Shown: piece after piece, positions 17,748 to 26,280 of the stretch
How the letters are laid out: each line of letters opens with the position of its first letter
How positions within the stretch are numbered: position 1 is the stretch's first letter
Assembly: GCA_016719165.1 (NCBI GenBank)
Contig: JADKAJ010000002.1
Location: forward strand, 186,001 to 250,000
Direction: 5' to 3'
Length of the DNA: 64,000 nucleotides
From: Chitinophagaceae bacterium
Lineage (GTDB): Bacteria; Bacteroidota; Bacteroidia; Chitinophagales; Chitinophagaceae
Notes under the pieces: generated by a model
The model's input: the letters and a program-made list of their open reading frames with translations, nothing else
What the model was told of the DNA's origin: nothing
Database searches by the model: none
Position numbers and translations under genes: made by a program

Positions 17748-18006
17748 ATGGCACAGGGTCATACCCACTACCGCCCCAGGGATGGCAACGGCTTATTCTT
17801 TTTATTGACAACCAAATACCTTTAAAAATTCCATGTTTTTGTAAAGCCTCTGCTGCATAATGAGAGCAGGTGGGGGTAAACCGGCATTTAGGGCCCAGGT
17901 ATGGCGAAATCACCCATTGATAAATCTTTATCAGTGCTATGAAAGGGAGGCTTAAGAGTTGCCCCAGTCCTTTGAAGAATTTATTTATAGGTCCTTTACT
18001 GCTCAA
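17746..18006 (-). CDS. yidD: Membrane protein insertion efficiency factor YidD
   Basis: An 86-aa protein with an amphipathic/hydrophobic N-terminal helix (YQWVISPYLGPKC) and the family signature CRFTPTCSHYAAEAL, followed by RCHPWGGSGYDPVP. It assists YidC-dependent insertion at the inner membrane. Its start overlaps the 3' end of rnpA by 11 bp, the usual arrangement in the rpmH-rnpA-yidD block. Confidence 0.94.
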   Translation of the reverse strand: MSSKGPINKFFKGLGQLLSLPFIALIKIYQWVISPYLGPKCRFTPTCSHYAAEALQKHGIFKGIWLSIKRISRCHPWGGSGYDPVP

Positions 18007-18376
18007 TCGAATCGGTTAATTTTTGTAACGCAAGTGCCATTTTCTCATATATAATATCATAAGAAGGCAATTCTTTCCCTGTGTATATAAAGAAAAGATT
18101 CAGTCCGGTATTGCTATCCTTCAAGTGCTTTTGCAAATTATTCTTTTGAAGGCGATACGCTTCTCTCATTAATCGTTTTACCCTGTTCCTGTCGACTGCT
18201 TTTTTAAAATTTTTGGAACTGACCCCTGCGCCAAACTGTAATCCGGGTTTACCTGCTTTCCTATAAAATACCCTGTAAGGAGTGATCGTAAAACGTTGCC
18301 CGTCCTTGAACAATTGCTCAATAGCTTTCCGGCTTTTCAGCCGCTCCTGCTTACCAAGTGTGAATTGTTTTACCAC
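17996..18376 (-). CDS. rnpA: Ribonuclease P protein component
   Basis: Protein cofactor of RNase P for tRNA 5' maturation. The 126-aa basic protein has FTLGKQERLKSRKAIEQLF at the N-terminus and the RNR signature in KAVDRNRVKRLMREAYR. The start is GTG (VKQF). A hairpin terminator lies about 10 bp upstream, between rpmH and rnpA. Confidence 0.92.
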   Translation of the reverse strand: MVKQFTLGKQERLKSRKAIEQLFKDGQRFTITPYRVFYRKAGKPGLQFGAGVSSKNFKKAVDRNRVKRLMREAYRLQKNNLQKHLKDSNTGLNLFFIYTGKELPSYDIIYEKMALALQKLTDSIEQ

Positions 18377-18380
18377 AAAT

Positions 18381-18406
18381 AAAAAAGCTCCGGAAAAACC
18401 AGAGCT
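18381..18406 (-). terminator. Terminator or attenuator between rpmH and rnpA
   Basis: On the minus strand an 8-bp stem (AGCTCTGG with CCGGAGCT, loop TTTTT) is followed by six T residues, about 5 bases before the rnpA GTG. It would leave rpmH mRNA abundant and let only some read-through reach rnpA and yidD. A second imperfect hairpin lies at 18421-18443. Confidence 0.65.
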
Positions 18407-18448
18407 ATAAAATTATTGAAACCTCCGTTGAAATAACGGCGGTACTTT

Positions 18449-18604
18449 TTACTTTAATTTTCTTTCATCAGAAACAGTCAGCTTTTTACGGCCTTTTGCA
18501 CGGCGGCTCGCTAATACCTTGCGGCCATTAGCAGTTTCCATACGTTTACGAAAACCGTGAACAGTTTTACGACGCTTGCGATGAGGTTGGAATGTACGTT
18601 TCAT
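18449..18604 (-). CDS. rpmH: 50S ribosomal protein L34
   Basis: A 51-aa, very basic protein starting MKRTFQPHRKRRKTVHGF, the universal L34 start. An open frame extends upstream to 18709, but the ATG at 18604 is clearly the real start because L34 is always this short. First gene of rpmH-rnpA-yidD. Confidence 0.96.
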   Translation of the reverse strand: MKRTFQPHRKRRKTVHGFRKRMETANGRKVLASRRAKGRKKLTVSDERKLK

Positions 18605-18850
18605 AATTATTTCTCTTTTTTCACTTTTTGAAATACGGACCGGGAGAACGGCCCAGGTTTCATATTCACAGCAGATCACCACACCCGCTGTTTTGTGAAA
18701 GGACGGCAAAGGTAAGGGATGAAAGCCAGAAGTAAAACGACTGAATAGATTAAATTTGAAAGACTGCTGCAGGATACAGATAAAACAAAGGCTGCAGCAA
18801 TAAACACAACTATATTCGGGTATTCAATTTCTCTTTCAGGCTATTGAAAA

Positions 18851-19690
18851 TCAACTTATTGCAGCATCAAGGTCTACATGCCTGGATTGTAATTTTTCAC
18901 CAAAAAATGTACTGGCATGATTGTCAAAATCGGCAGTGGAATCAGTCGTATAGAATTCTCTTTGCCCATTTTTACGGCACCTGCTCTCTATCTCCGGGTG
19001 CCGATGTAAATAATCTGCCAGGCTGGCTGCAACAATTTCCCCTTGTGAAAGCAGTTTTACACCGACCGGCAGGTATTCCTCAATTTTAGCTTTCAACAGT
19101 GGATAATGGGTGCAGGCAAGCAGTATTACATCTATATCCTCTCCTTTTTCAAAAATAGTACGGAGGTTCTTTTTAATAAAGTAATCAGCACCATCACTTT
19201 CGTATTCATTATTCTCTACCAGGGGCACCCACATAGGGCAGGCCTCCTGGTATACTTTTATCTCCGGAAAGAACTTAGCGATTTCCATTGGGTATGATTC
19301 TGACATTACTGTTCCAGTAGTTGCCAGAACTCCTACACTTTCTGTTTCAGAAAAATTACCAATGATTTCTGCGGTTGGCCTGATTACCCCCAATACTCTT
19401 TTACCAGGTGCTATTCGCGGCAGGTCGTTTTGCTGAATCGTTCTCAACGCTTTTGCAGATGCAGTGTTGCAGGCAAGAATTACTAATGAACAGCCTTGTT
19501 TAAAAAACCAGTTCACACATTGTAGAGTGTAATGATACACCGTGTCAAAAGAACGGTTCCCATAGGGTGCCCTCGCACTATCGCCCAGGTACAGATAATC
19601 ATACTGGGGAAGCTTATTGACTATTTCTTTTAAAATAGTCAGTCCGCCATAGCCAGAATCAAAAATACCGATAGGACCAGGTTGTTGCAT
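18851..19690 (-). CDS. murI: Glutamate racemase
   Basis: Supplies D-glutamate for peptidoglycan. The 279-aa protein has GIFDSGYGGLT (Asp11, Ser12), catalytic Cys74 in ACNTASAK and Cys193 in LACTHYPLLK, the two-base racemase pair. Length fits. It is the last gene of the envelope cluster but is separated from the ompH genes by a strong terminator. It has its own promoter element only four bases from the ATG. Confidence 0.95.
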   Translation of the reverse strand: MQQPGPIGIFDSGYGGLTILKEIVNKLPQYDYLYLGDSARAPYGNRSFDTVYHYTLQCVNWFFKQGCSLVILACNTASAKALRTIQQNDLPRIAPGKRVLGVIRPTAEIIGNFSETESVGVLATTGTVMSESYPMEIAKFFPEIKVYQEACPMWVPLVENNEYESDGADYFIKKNLRTIFEKGEDIDVILLACTHYPLLKAKIEEYLPVGVKLLSQGEIVAASLADYLHRHPEIESRCRKNGQREFYTTDSTADFDNHASTFFGEKLQSRHVDLDAAIS

Positions 19691-19694
19691 ACAG

Positions 19695-19702
19695 CAAAAG
19701 TA
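19695..19702 (-). promoter_or_regulatory. -7 promoter element for murI, 4 bases from the ATG
   Basis: Minus-strand TACTTTTG matches TAnnTTTG exactly and is followed by CTGT and then ATG. Transcription would begin at or next to the start codon, so the murI mRNA may be leaderless. Confidence 0.45.
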
Positions 19703-19713
19703 GGCAGGGGATG

Positions 19714-19747
19714 GTAAAAAATAACCCCGACCAGAAAGTCGGGGTTA
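19714..19747 (-). terminator. Intrinsic terminator after the ompH pair
   Basis: On the minus strand a perfect 10-bp stem TAACCCCGAC with GTCGGGGTTA (loop TTTCTG) is followed by a run of T residues. It ends the uppS-bamA-ompH side of the cluster ahead of murI. Confidence 0.8.
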
Positions 19748-19770
19748 ATATATGATTTTGAAAAATCCGG

Positions 19771-20304
19771 TTATTTCCCTGCCGGGGGTGGATTAGTGGG
19801 TATCGTTATCTTTAGCTTTGCTGCCACAGCTTTCAGCATATCATCACCATCCGGAGCAACCAGTAACGCTTCTTTATTCATTACATGAGTGTAGCCCTTT
19901 TCCTTTGCTACCAGTTTGATAGCATCATATGCCTTACGGTATAGTGGAGATAATAACTCATTTTGCTTAGCTTCCAGCGCCTGGTTTACGATTTGTTGCC
20001 AGTTTTGAATCTGGTAAATGTAACTTGGTAACTTTTTAGCTATCTCATCACGAACAGCCTTTGGCGTTTTTACTGAGTCCCGGTAAAGGCTATCGTCAAA
20101 CTGGTAACGCTGTACCAATGAAGCATACTCGGGATTTAATGTATCAGCCTGGTAACGTTCAAGTAAAGAATCTATCTTAGTTGCTTCTGGCATAAGTCCA
20201 ATGACATTGTCAACACTTATGTAACCGATTTTTGTCTGCGCATTAGTAGTAACTGAAAAAGACAGCAAACCCACTATTGCAATTACTGAAAGAATTTTTT
20301 TCAT
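19771..20304 (-). CDS. OmpH/Skp family periplasmic chaperone, second copy
   Basis: A 177-aa protein with a signal peptide (ending TNAQ), the N-terminal strand KIGYISVDNVIGLMPE and a long charged helical middle. The C-terminus contains AYDAIKLVAKEKGYTHV. This is the Skp/OmpH fold: a trimeric chaperone that holds outer-membrane proteins before BamA. It has a tail of Pro and Gly residues. It follows a sister copy and bamA and is probably expressed with them. Confidence 0.85.
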   Translation of the reverse strand: MKKILSVIAIVGLLSFSVTTNAQTKIGYISVDNVIGLMPEATKIDSLLERYQADTLNPEYASLVQRYQFDDSLYRDSVKTPKAVRDEIAKKLPSYIYQIQNWQQIVNQALEAKQNELLSPLYRKAYDAIKLVAKEKGYTHVMNKEALLVAPDGDDMLKAVAAKLKITIPTNPPPAGK

Positions 20305-20377
20305 CTGGTTTGTTTTGTTATTGCTTTATATGATTCTAATAAAAGGCAGTTAGTTGCGCCTTCACATTTTTTAACAT

Positions 20378-20887
20378 TTAACGAACTCCCAAATCTTTCA
20401 GCACATCTTCACTCTTGTCCAGTTTTGGGTCGGCAAATATAATGGTAATTCCCTCACTTTTATCGAGCACAAAATCATAGCCCCTGCCTACCGCCATTTT
20501 CTGTACTGCATTGTACACTTTATCCTGGATAGGCTTTATCAATTCCTGTCTTTTTTTGAACAGATCTCCCTCAAAACCAAAGCGTTTGCGCTGCTGATCC
20601 CGCAGGTCTTTTTCCTTGTTAAAAAGCTGATCTTCTCTTTTTTTACGGAGTTCTTCTGTCAGCATTACCTGCTCTCCCTCGTAATCTTTATACATTTTGT
20701 CCAGTTCCACCTGTTTAGCATCAATTTCTTTTTGCCAGCCTGCAGCAATTTCATCCAGTTGTTTTTGCGCCTCTTTATAGTCTGGCATTTTGTCCAAAAT
20801 GTAGCGGGTATCAATAATGGCATATTTCTGAGAAAAACCAACAATGCCAAACCCAAGCATACAGGCAAGGAGAAAAATCTTTTTCAT
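20378..20887 (-). CDS. OmpH/Skp family periplasmic chaperone, first copy
   Basis: A 169-aa protein with signal peptide (about 1-19), YAIIDTRYILDKMPDY at the mature N-terminus and a long coiled-coil of Lys/Glu (about 35-125). It ends with a C-terminal segment containing VQKMAVGRGYDFVLD. Typical OmpH/Skp. Directly downstream of bamA, the usual partner in outer-membrane protein assembly. Confidence 0.88.
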   Translation of the reverse strand: MKKIFLLACMLGFGIVGFSQKYAIIDTRYILDKMPDYKEAQKQLDEIAAGWQKEIDAKQVELDKMYKDYEGEQVMLTEELRKKREDQLFNKEKDLRDQQRKRFGFEGDLFKKRQELIKPIQDKVYNAVQKMAVGRGYDFVLDKSEGITIIFADPKLDKSEDVLKDLGVR

Positions 20888-21015
20888 GTGTTAATTTTTT
20901 TATTGTTTTAAAAAGGTCACATGTTATTCGCCATAAAAATTTTTACCGGCAGTTTATAAAAATCACCTCAAAAAATCATGGCTCATATCATACTTTTCTA
21001 TTTATGTGTTAACGA

Positions 21016-23757
21016 TTAATCCGGTTCAAAGCCCAGCATAAAGGTAAAGCGGGACGCCCCTTTCAACCCACTCTGCCCGGGTTGAATACGATCCAAACCA
21101 ACCCCGTAGTCAAACCCTAGTAAACCAAACATCGGCAGGAAGAAACGCATACCTACTCCAACACTTCTACGAAGACGGAAGGGATTATAATCCTTATAAT
21201 TATACCAGCCGTTTGCAGCTTCAAAGAAAGTAAGTGCATAAATGGTACTGCTTGGATTCGTTACCAGCGGGAAACGCATTTCTAACTGGTATTTATTGAA
21301 TATTGTAAAGAACTGGCTGGCACTTTGTTGATCAGGATTTACTGTCGGATCTGATGACTGGTAAACAGGATAACCCCTGTGTGCGATGATATCATACCCG
21401 AGTAGTCCGAAATTATTGGTAAGACCTGCATCACCCACCTGGAACCTTTCGAAAGGAGAATAATCAAGGTCTTTATTATACCGGCCCATAAAGCCATACT
21501 TGGCTGCCATTTTCAACACAAACTGCCTGTTCTTTTCGGCACCCAAAGGCTTACCAATGGGCACATACCATTCTGCATTGAAACGCCATTTATGGTATTC
21601 GGGATTTTTATACTTGTTGTCAGATTTGGCAATATTCTTATTGAATAAAGAATATGGCGGAGTGAATTGAACACTGGCCAGGAAGTTTGAACCACTGGTC
21701 GGAAAAATAGGATTGAAAACAGAAGAACGCTGTAATCCTATTTTGAAACTTACGTTATTTGATGTTCCATTCGTGAAGTTCTGGTCGAAAATAGGATAAT
21801 TGCGAAGTTTATATTGCGTGACATTGAATGTATAAACAAGGCTGAAATAATCATCAGGCCATTTTAACTGCTTACCCAAAGACACTGAAACTCCTGTTGT
21901 TTTCAAGAAATTGGAATCGGACCTTGCCCTGTCTATTTGCCCCGTAAAAGGATCAAATGCATTCGAATACTTACTGTTATTAAAACCAATGGTCAATGAG
22001 TTCCTCTTTTTACCACCCAGCCAGGGTTCAGTAAAAGAAGCACTATAGGAACGGTAGGCACGGCCATTGGATTGCATTCTCAAACTCAGCTTCTGTCCAT
22101 CACCGGTTGGTAAAGGATCCCAGGCAGATTTTTTCCAGATATTTCTGATTGAAAAATTATTAAAGGTTACCCCCAGGGTTCCGGTAAGACCGATTCCGCC
22201 ACCCCAACCTGCCGATAGCTCCAACTGATCAGACGATTTTTCCTCCAGCTTCCAGTTAATATCAACTGTTCCGTCTTCTGCATTTGGGACAACACCTGGA
22301 TTAATAGTCTCCTGGTTAAAATACTGCAGGTTACCCAGCTCCCGCTGAGACCGGATGAGATCAGAGCGGCTAAATAGCTCACCGGGTATGGTCCTCAGCT
22401 CCCGGCGGATCACATAATCTTTTGTTTTTTCGTTACCAGCAATGGTCACATTTTTTATCCTTGCCTGCGGGCCTTCCATAATTCTTATCTCATAGTCAAT
22501 TGTATCATTATAGACCGCAGTTTCTATCGGCTCAGCCCGGAAGAAAAGATATCCTTCATCCATATACAACCCGCTAATGTCACCTCCGTCCTGCGAAGCT
22601 TCTTTACCCAGTCTTTTATTTAAGATTGCAACATTGTAGATATCTCCCTTATTGATTCCGAGGATAACATTCAGTACAGAATCAGAGTATTTCGCATTAC
22701 CCTTCCAGTTGATGTTGCCAAAATAATATCTTCTGCCTTCATCCACTTTCAGATCAACATTCAGGTTGCCATTTGCAGTTGTATATTGCGTATCTGCGAC
22801 AATCTGTGCATCACGATACCCCATCGAGTTATAATAATCAAGAATTTTCTCCTTGTCTTCTTCGTATTTCTTTGCATCAAACTTCGCCCCGCTGAACAAC
22901 TTGAAACGGAAATAGGGATCAAGCAACATTTTAGTCTTGCTGAGTGAAAGAAATCCCCAATCCCGCATATATTGATTAAAAGAAAATGGCTTGTTCTCTC
23001 CATAAGGGCTGGTAGCTTTATCCGGGTAAAAGGTCAGCTTACTCATTTCCTTGGTTCCCTTCAATTGTTTCTTCAGCCGAAGGTCTTCAATGTTCTCGTT
23101 ACCGTAAAAACCAACCTCATTGATACGAACCTTTCCACCTTTGTCAACAATTATGGTTAAAACATTTGAATTGACAAAAGCAGGATCCGGAGATTCCTCA
23201 ATCTTAACTTTTACATTACGATAGCCTTTTTCCGAAAAATGACCCGTTATTTTTTCAGTTAATTCCCGGCGGGTATTTTCTGTTATTATCGTTTGCTTGG
23301 TCAGTGTTATTTTTCCCAGGATATCTTCTTCCTCTGATTTTTTAATGCCGACAAACTTGTAACTGCCAAGTCGTGGCCGCTCCTGTAAATTAATTTCAAG
23401 CCATACTTTATCACCGTCAATCCTGGTTACATAAATCTGAACATTGGAAAAAAGTTTTTGTCTCCAAAGATTACTAATGGCCTTTCCGAATACATCAGCT
23501 CCCGGGTGTACAAACTTATCCCCGGGTTGCAGATTGGCAATTGAATACACTATTGAAGTATCCAGGTAACGGATACCTGTAATATTCACTTCAGCAATAG
23601 TATACTCTTTTACAATGCGGGCATTTTGCCATTCTATCAGCTTTGGATCTATTGAGGTTGGCTTTGTAGTATCGGGTACTTCCTGCGCAGAAACCGTAAA
23701 TACAAACATTACTGCAGTCATTAAAGTACCACCAAGCCTTTGTAAAAATCGTTGCAT
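21016..23757 (-). CDS. bamA: Outer-membrane protein assembly factor BamA
   Basis: Core of the BAM complex, which folds beta-barrels into the outer membrane. The 913-aa protein has a signal peptide (ending VSAQ), five POTRA-type repeats over about residues 50-480, and a 16-strand barrel at the C-terminus. The loop-6 motif appears as HRGY and the last strand ends FTFMLGFEPD. Longer than E. coli BamA (810 aa), as is usual in Bacteroidota. It lies between uppS and the ompH pair. A terminator and a second hairpin in its 5' region suggest it is transcribed from its own promoter. Confidence 0.95.
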   Translation of the reverse strand: MQRFLQRLGGTLMTAVMFVFTVSAQEVPDTTKPTSIDPKLIEWQNARIVKEYTIAEVNITGIRYLDTSIVYSIANLQPGDKFVHPGADVFGKAISNLWRQKLFSNVQIYVTRIDGDKVWLEINLQERPRLGSYKFVGIKKSEEEDILGKITLTKQTIITENTRRELTEKITGHFSEKGYRNVKVKIEESPDPAFVNSNVLTIIVDKGGKVRINEVGFYGNENIEDLRLKKQLKGTKEMSKLTFYPDKATSPYGENKPFSFNQYMRDWGFLSLSKTKMLLDPYFRFKLFSGAKFDAKKYEEDKEKILDYYNSMGYRDAQIVADTQYTTANGNLNVDLKVDEGRRYYFGNINWKGNAKYSDSVLNVILGINKGDIYNVAILNKRLGKEASQDGGDISGLYMDEGYLFFRAEPIETAVYNDTIDYEIRIMEGPQARIKNVTIAGNEKTKDYVIRRELRTIPGELFSRSDLIRSQRELGNLQYFNQETINPGVVPNAEDGTVDINWKLEEKSSDQLELSAGWGGGIGLTGTLGVTFNNFSIRNIWKKSAWDPLPTGDGQKLSLRMQSNGRAYRSYSASFTEPWLGGKKRNSLTIGFNNSKYSNAFDPFTGQIDRARSDSNFLKTTGVSVSLGKQLKWPDDYFSLVYTFNVTQYKLRNYPIFDQNFTNGTSNNVSFKIGLQRSSVFNPIFPTSGSNFLASVQFTPPYSLFNKNIAKSDNKYKNPEYHKWRFNAEWYVPIGKPLGAEKNRQFVLKMAAKYGFMGRYNKDLDYSPFERFQVGDAGLTNNFGLLGYDIIAHRGYPVYQSSDPTVNPDQQSASQFFTIFNKYQLEMRFPLVTNPSSTIYALTFFEAANGWYNYKDYNPFRLRRSVGVGMRFFLPMFGLLGFDYGVGLDRIQPGQSGLKGASRFTFMLGFEPD

Positions 23758-23824
23758 GTTTTATTGTTCTGGTCTGTCCTTTCCCACCTTGGCGGGACTT
23801 AATTAGTTTATTTTCTGCGGTTTA

Positions 23825-23853
23825 TAAAAAATACCGCCATTTTGATCCGGCGG
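23825..23853 (-). terminator. Terminator between uppS and bamA
   Basis: On the minus strand a CCGCC/GGCGG stem with a 10-base loop is followed by TATTTTTT. Further on, a CCCGCC/GGTGGG hairpin (23783-23796) sits in the bamA leader. Confidence 0.6.
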
Positions 23854-23921
23854 CAAATTAAAGGTTAATATCGAAAGTCTTTGTTAAAGAAACCCTGAAT
23901 TAGAACGATCCGTTCCTGGTT

Positions 23922-24689
23922 TCACAATTTTGAACTTTCATTAGCATCTGTCAGTTGCTCACTGGTTTTTCCAAACCTTCTTTCCCTGTTTTGATAGTCC
24001 AGTATAGCTTCATATAAATTATCCTTTCTGAAATCAGGCCAGCGAACATTGGTAAAATACAATTCAGCATAAGCCAGTTGATATAGCAGAAAGTTGCTGA
24101 TCCGGTACTCGCCACTGGTCCTTATCATCAGTTCCGGATCAGGAAAGCCACTGGTACAAAGAAAATGCTGCAGCGTATCCTGGTTGATCTCCTCCACATT
24201 CAGCCGTCCCTGCTTTACCTCGTAAGCAATATTTTTTACAGCATTCAACAACTCCCACCTGCCGCTATAACTCAATGCCATTATAAGGTTCAGCCCTTTA
24301 TTGTCCTTTGTTATTTCAAGGGCCTCATCCAGTTCTTTTTTTGCATATTCCGGCAACATACTCATATCGCCAATCACATGCAGGCGAATATTGTTTTTAT
24401 TCAGGCTCTCTACCTCTTTCCGGATAGTACTAACCAATAACTCCATCAAACCCACTACTTCATATTCCGGCCTGTCCCAGTTTTCGGTAGAAAATGCATA
24501 CAGTGTAAGGTATTCAACCCCCAATTCTGCACATCCTTCAACAATATTCCTTACACTTTCCACGCCATGAAAATGACCAAAAAGCCGGTCTTCCCCCTTC
24601 TCTTTAGCCCATCTGCCATTTCCATCCATAATGATGGCAATGTGCCTGGGGAGACGGTCTCTATCAATCATTTCCAGCAAATCGGACAT
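23922..24689 (-). CDS. uppS: Isoprenyl transferase (undecaprenyl diphosphate synthase)
   Basis: Makes the C55 lipid carrier for peptidoglycan and O-antigen from FPP and IPP. The 255-aa protein has the active-site IIMDGNGRWAKEKG near the N-terminus, STENWDRP, and the C-terminal RTSGEYRISNFL and ELYFTNVRWPDF. Family length is about 250. In this cluster it precedes bamA, the conserved Bacteroidota order. A TACCTTTG promoter and a terminator-like hairpin lie in the 35 bp before the ATG. Confidence 0.95.
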   Translation of the reverse strand: MSDLLEMIDRDRLPRHIAIIMDGNGRWAKEKGEDRLFGHFHGVESVRNIVEGCAELGVEYLTLYAFSTENWDRPEYEVVGLMELLVSTIRKEVESLNKNNIRLHVIGDMSMLPEYAKKELDEALEITKDNKGLNLIMALSYSGRWELLNAVKNIAYEVKQGRLNVEEINQDTLQHFLCTSGFPDPELMIRTSGEYRISNFLLYQLAYAELYFTNVRWPDFRKDNLYEAILDYQNRERRFGKTSEQLTDANESSKL

Positions 24690-24723
24690 AAAAAACCCCC
24701 TTTAAACAGGGGGTACAAAGGTA
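24690..24723 (-). promoter_or_regulatory. uppS promoter with terminator-like hairpin in the leader
   Basis: Minus-strand TACCTTTG (24716-24723) is an exact -7 match. It is followed after two bases by CCCCC, an 8-base loop region and GGGGG (24696-24713), then six T residues that end just before the ATG. The leader is therefore a hairpin plus U-tract that touches the start codon. It could attenuate transcription or block ribosome access. Confidence 0.5.
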
Positions 24724-24831
24724 TCGCCAATTTTCGGGATTATGGTATAATTAAAACAATAAAAAATCGCCAAACATGAGATTATACGGGCATTTCATTC
24801 TGCCTGGAGCCTATTTTTTCTACCACCAGAT

Positions 24832-25236
24832 TTAGTTCCTTCCCCATACTGCTACCCTTGCTTTTCCTCTTAGAAATCCTTTGGTTTCATACCAAAACTC
24901 AATCTTGTTCAAATGACGGAGGCCTCCATCAAGGTCTATAACACGGCTTTCACTTCCCTGGGCAAAGCGGTTCCTTAAAGTCACTTCCTGTACTGACCCA
25001 TTATCAAAATGGATATTCATCCTGTACATTTTTAGGGGACCCTCTGTAATCTTAAGCTTAATCTGGCGAACATCGTCTTTCCAGTTGCCAAAATGAATAA
25101 CATCATGGTCAACTCCAAAGCCTACATTTTTATCTCCTAAAAATGTCCAGGAACCTGTGTCCGTAGTCTTAAAAGCTGTTGTGAGACTGAAAACAGCAAT
25201 TACAATTGAACTGAGAATGATTGTGGTGAGGCGCAT
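24832..25236 (-). CDS. Secreted DUF2541-like protein
   Basis: A 134-aa protein with a signal peptide (about 1-22). A beta-rich domain with WTFLGDKNVGFGVDHD, a central MYRMNIHFDNG and a C-terminal RGKARVAVWG follows. The pattern resembles the DUF2541 family of periplasmic beta-sandwich proteins. Function unknown. It is placed between the porG-like gene and uppS. Confidence 0.6.
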   Translation of the reverse strand: MRLTTIILSSIVIAVFSLTTAFKTTDTGSWTFLGDKNVGFGVDHDVIHFGNWKDDVRQIKLKITEGPLKMYRMNIHFDNGSVQEVTLRNRFAQGSESRVIDLDGGLRHLNKIEFWYETKGFLRGKARVAVWGRN

Positions 25237-25350
25237 AGTAGTAATTATTAAATAATAAAATATAATACTGGCAGACTATTACTTCATCATAATAGTATAA
25301 ACCAATGATAAATAATGATACTACTGCTCAAAGAGGCCTTATGTGAGATT

Positions 25351-26211
25351 TTAGTTAGCTGTTGGGCACTTATACGATTGAAGATTGAACGTAACATGAA
25401 ACATTGCCGTAACAAACTGATCTTTTTGTTTACTGTTACCTCGTTGCCTGTTTGGAATACCGATCGGAGGGCCTACTTCATATGATCTGTCGCTAAGCAG
25501 CTGTGCATTGGACTGGCTGCCATCCGGGTTGAGTGGAAAAGCGGCAGGATCAACATAAGTCTTGCTTACATCATCCAGGTAATCGGTATTAGTAAACCGA
25601 TGCAATACTTCAAAAGCAATATTGATTCTTTCGTTCAATGAATATTTAATTCCGCCACCGAAAGGTATACAGATGGCCATGGAACTATATTGCTTACGGT
25701 CAGGGTACAGGCTGCTTCCCTGTCCCTCGGTTCCTAATGGCCGTAAAAAAACTTTCTCACCCCGGAGATATGCATAGGGATCGTAACTGAAAATACCTGC
25801 TCCAAATGTAATGTAGGGTGTAAAACTATATTCTGGCTCCCCCGGCATAAAGCGAAAGAAATTAAAATCCCCCTGTAAAGTCAATTCCCACACCTTGCTG
25901 TTGAAACTCAGGTTTCGGCTAAACATTTGCTTATTATAGGAATTGTATATATCTGAATAGCCAAGTTGGGCAAAGGAAACTCCAACTCTTGCGGCAATAT
26001 AGTTTCCAAAATTTTTACGAAAAAACGCTGTGGCGGCAAATTTGGCCCTGTTCAATCTTGCTTTAGTATTCAGATCACCGAAATAATGGCCTGCTCCGAC
26101 ACCAAAACCGAACTCTCCTTCCTGCACTACGGAGTTCTGTGCATGAAGCTGACGGCCAGCAAAAACAGCAACGCAAAAGAAAACAACTATGCCTAAAAAT
26201 TTCTTCCTCAT
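25351..26211 (-). CDS. DUF6089 / PorG-like outer-membrane protein (putative type IX secretion component)
   Basis: This 286-aa protein has a signal peptide (ending LHAQ) and the DUF6089 start EGEFGFGVGAGHYFGDLNT. Barrel strands with the segment FTPYITFGAGIF follow. In Bacteroidota this family includes PorG, an outer-membrane protein of the type IX secretion system. It is commonly encoded next to nadK, uppS and bamA, exactly as here. The window also encodes a T9SS cargo protein and Gld proteins. The PorG role is inferred from family and context. Confidence 0.75.
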   Translation of the reverse strand: MRKKFLGIVVFFCVAVFAGRQLHAQNSVVQEGEFGFGVGAGHYFGDLNTKARLNRAKFAATAFFRKNFGNYIAARVGVSFAQLGYSDIYNSYNKQMFSRNLSFNSKVWELTLQGDFNFFRFMPGEPEYSFTPYITFGAGIFSYDPYAYLRGEKVFLRPLGTEGQGSSLYPDRKQYSSMAICIPFGGGIKYSLNERINIAFEVLHRFTNTDYLDDVSKTYVDPAAFPLNPDGSQSNAQLLSDRSYEVGPPIGIPNRQRGNSKQKDQFVTAMFHVTFNLQSYKCPTAN

Positions 26212-26280
26212 AACTAAAAATATGGTCAGGATTAAATAGAACGCTAAAAGTAGCTATTTTCTTATTATTTGGTGTGTGTT

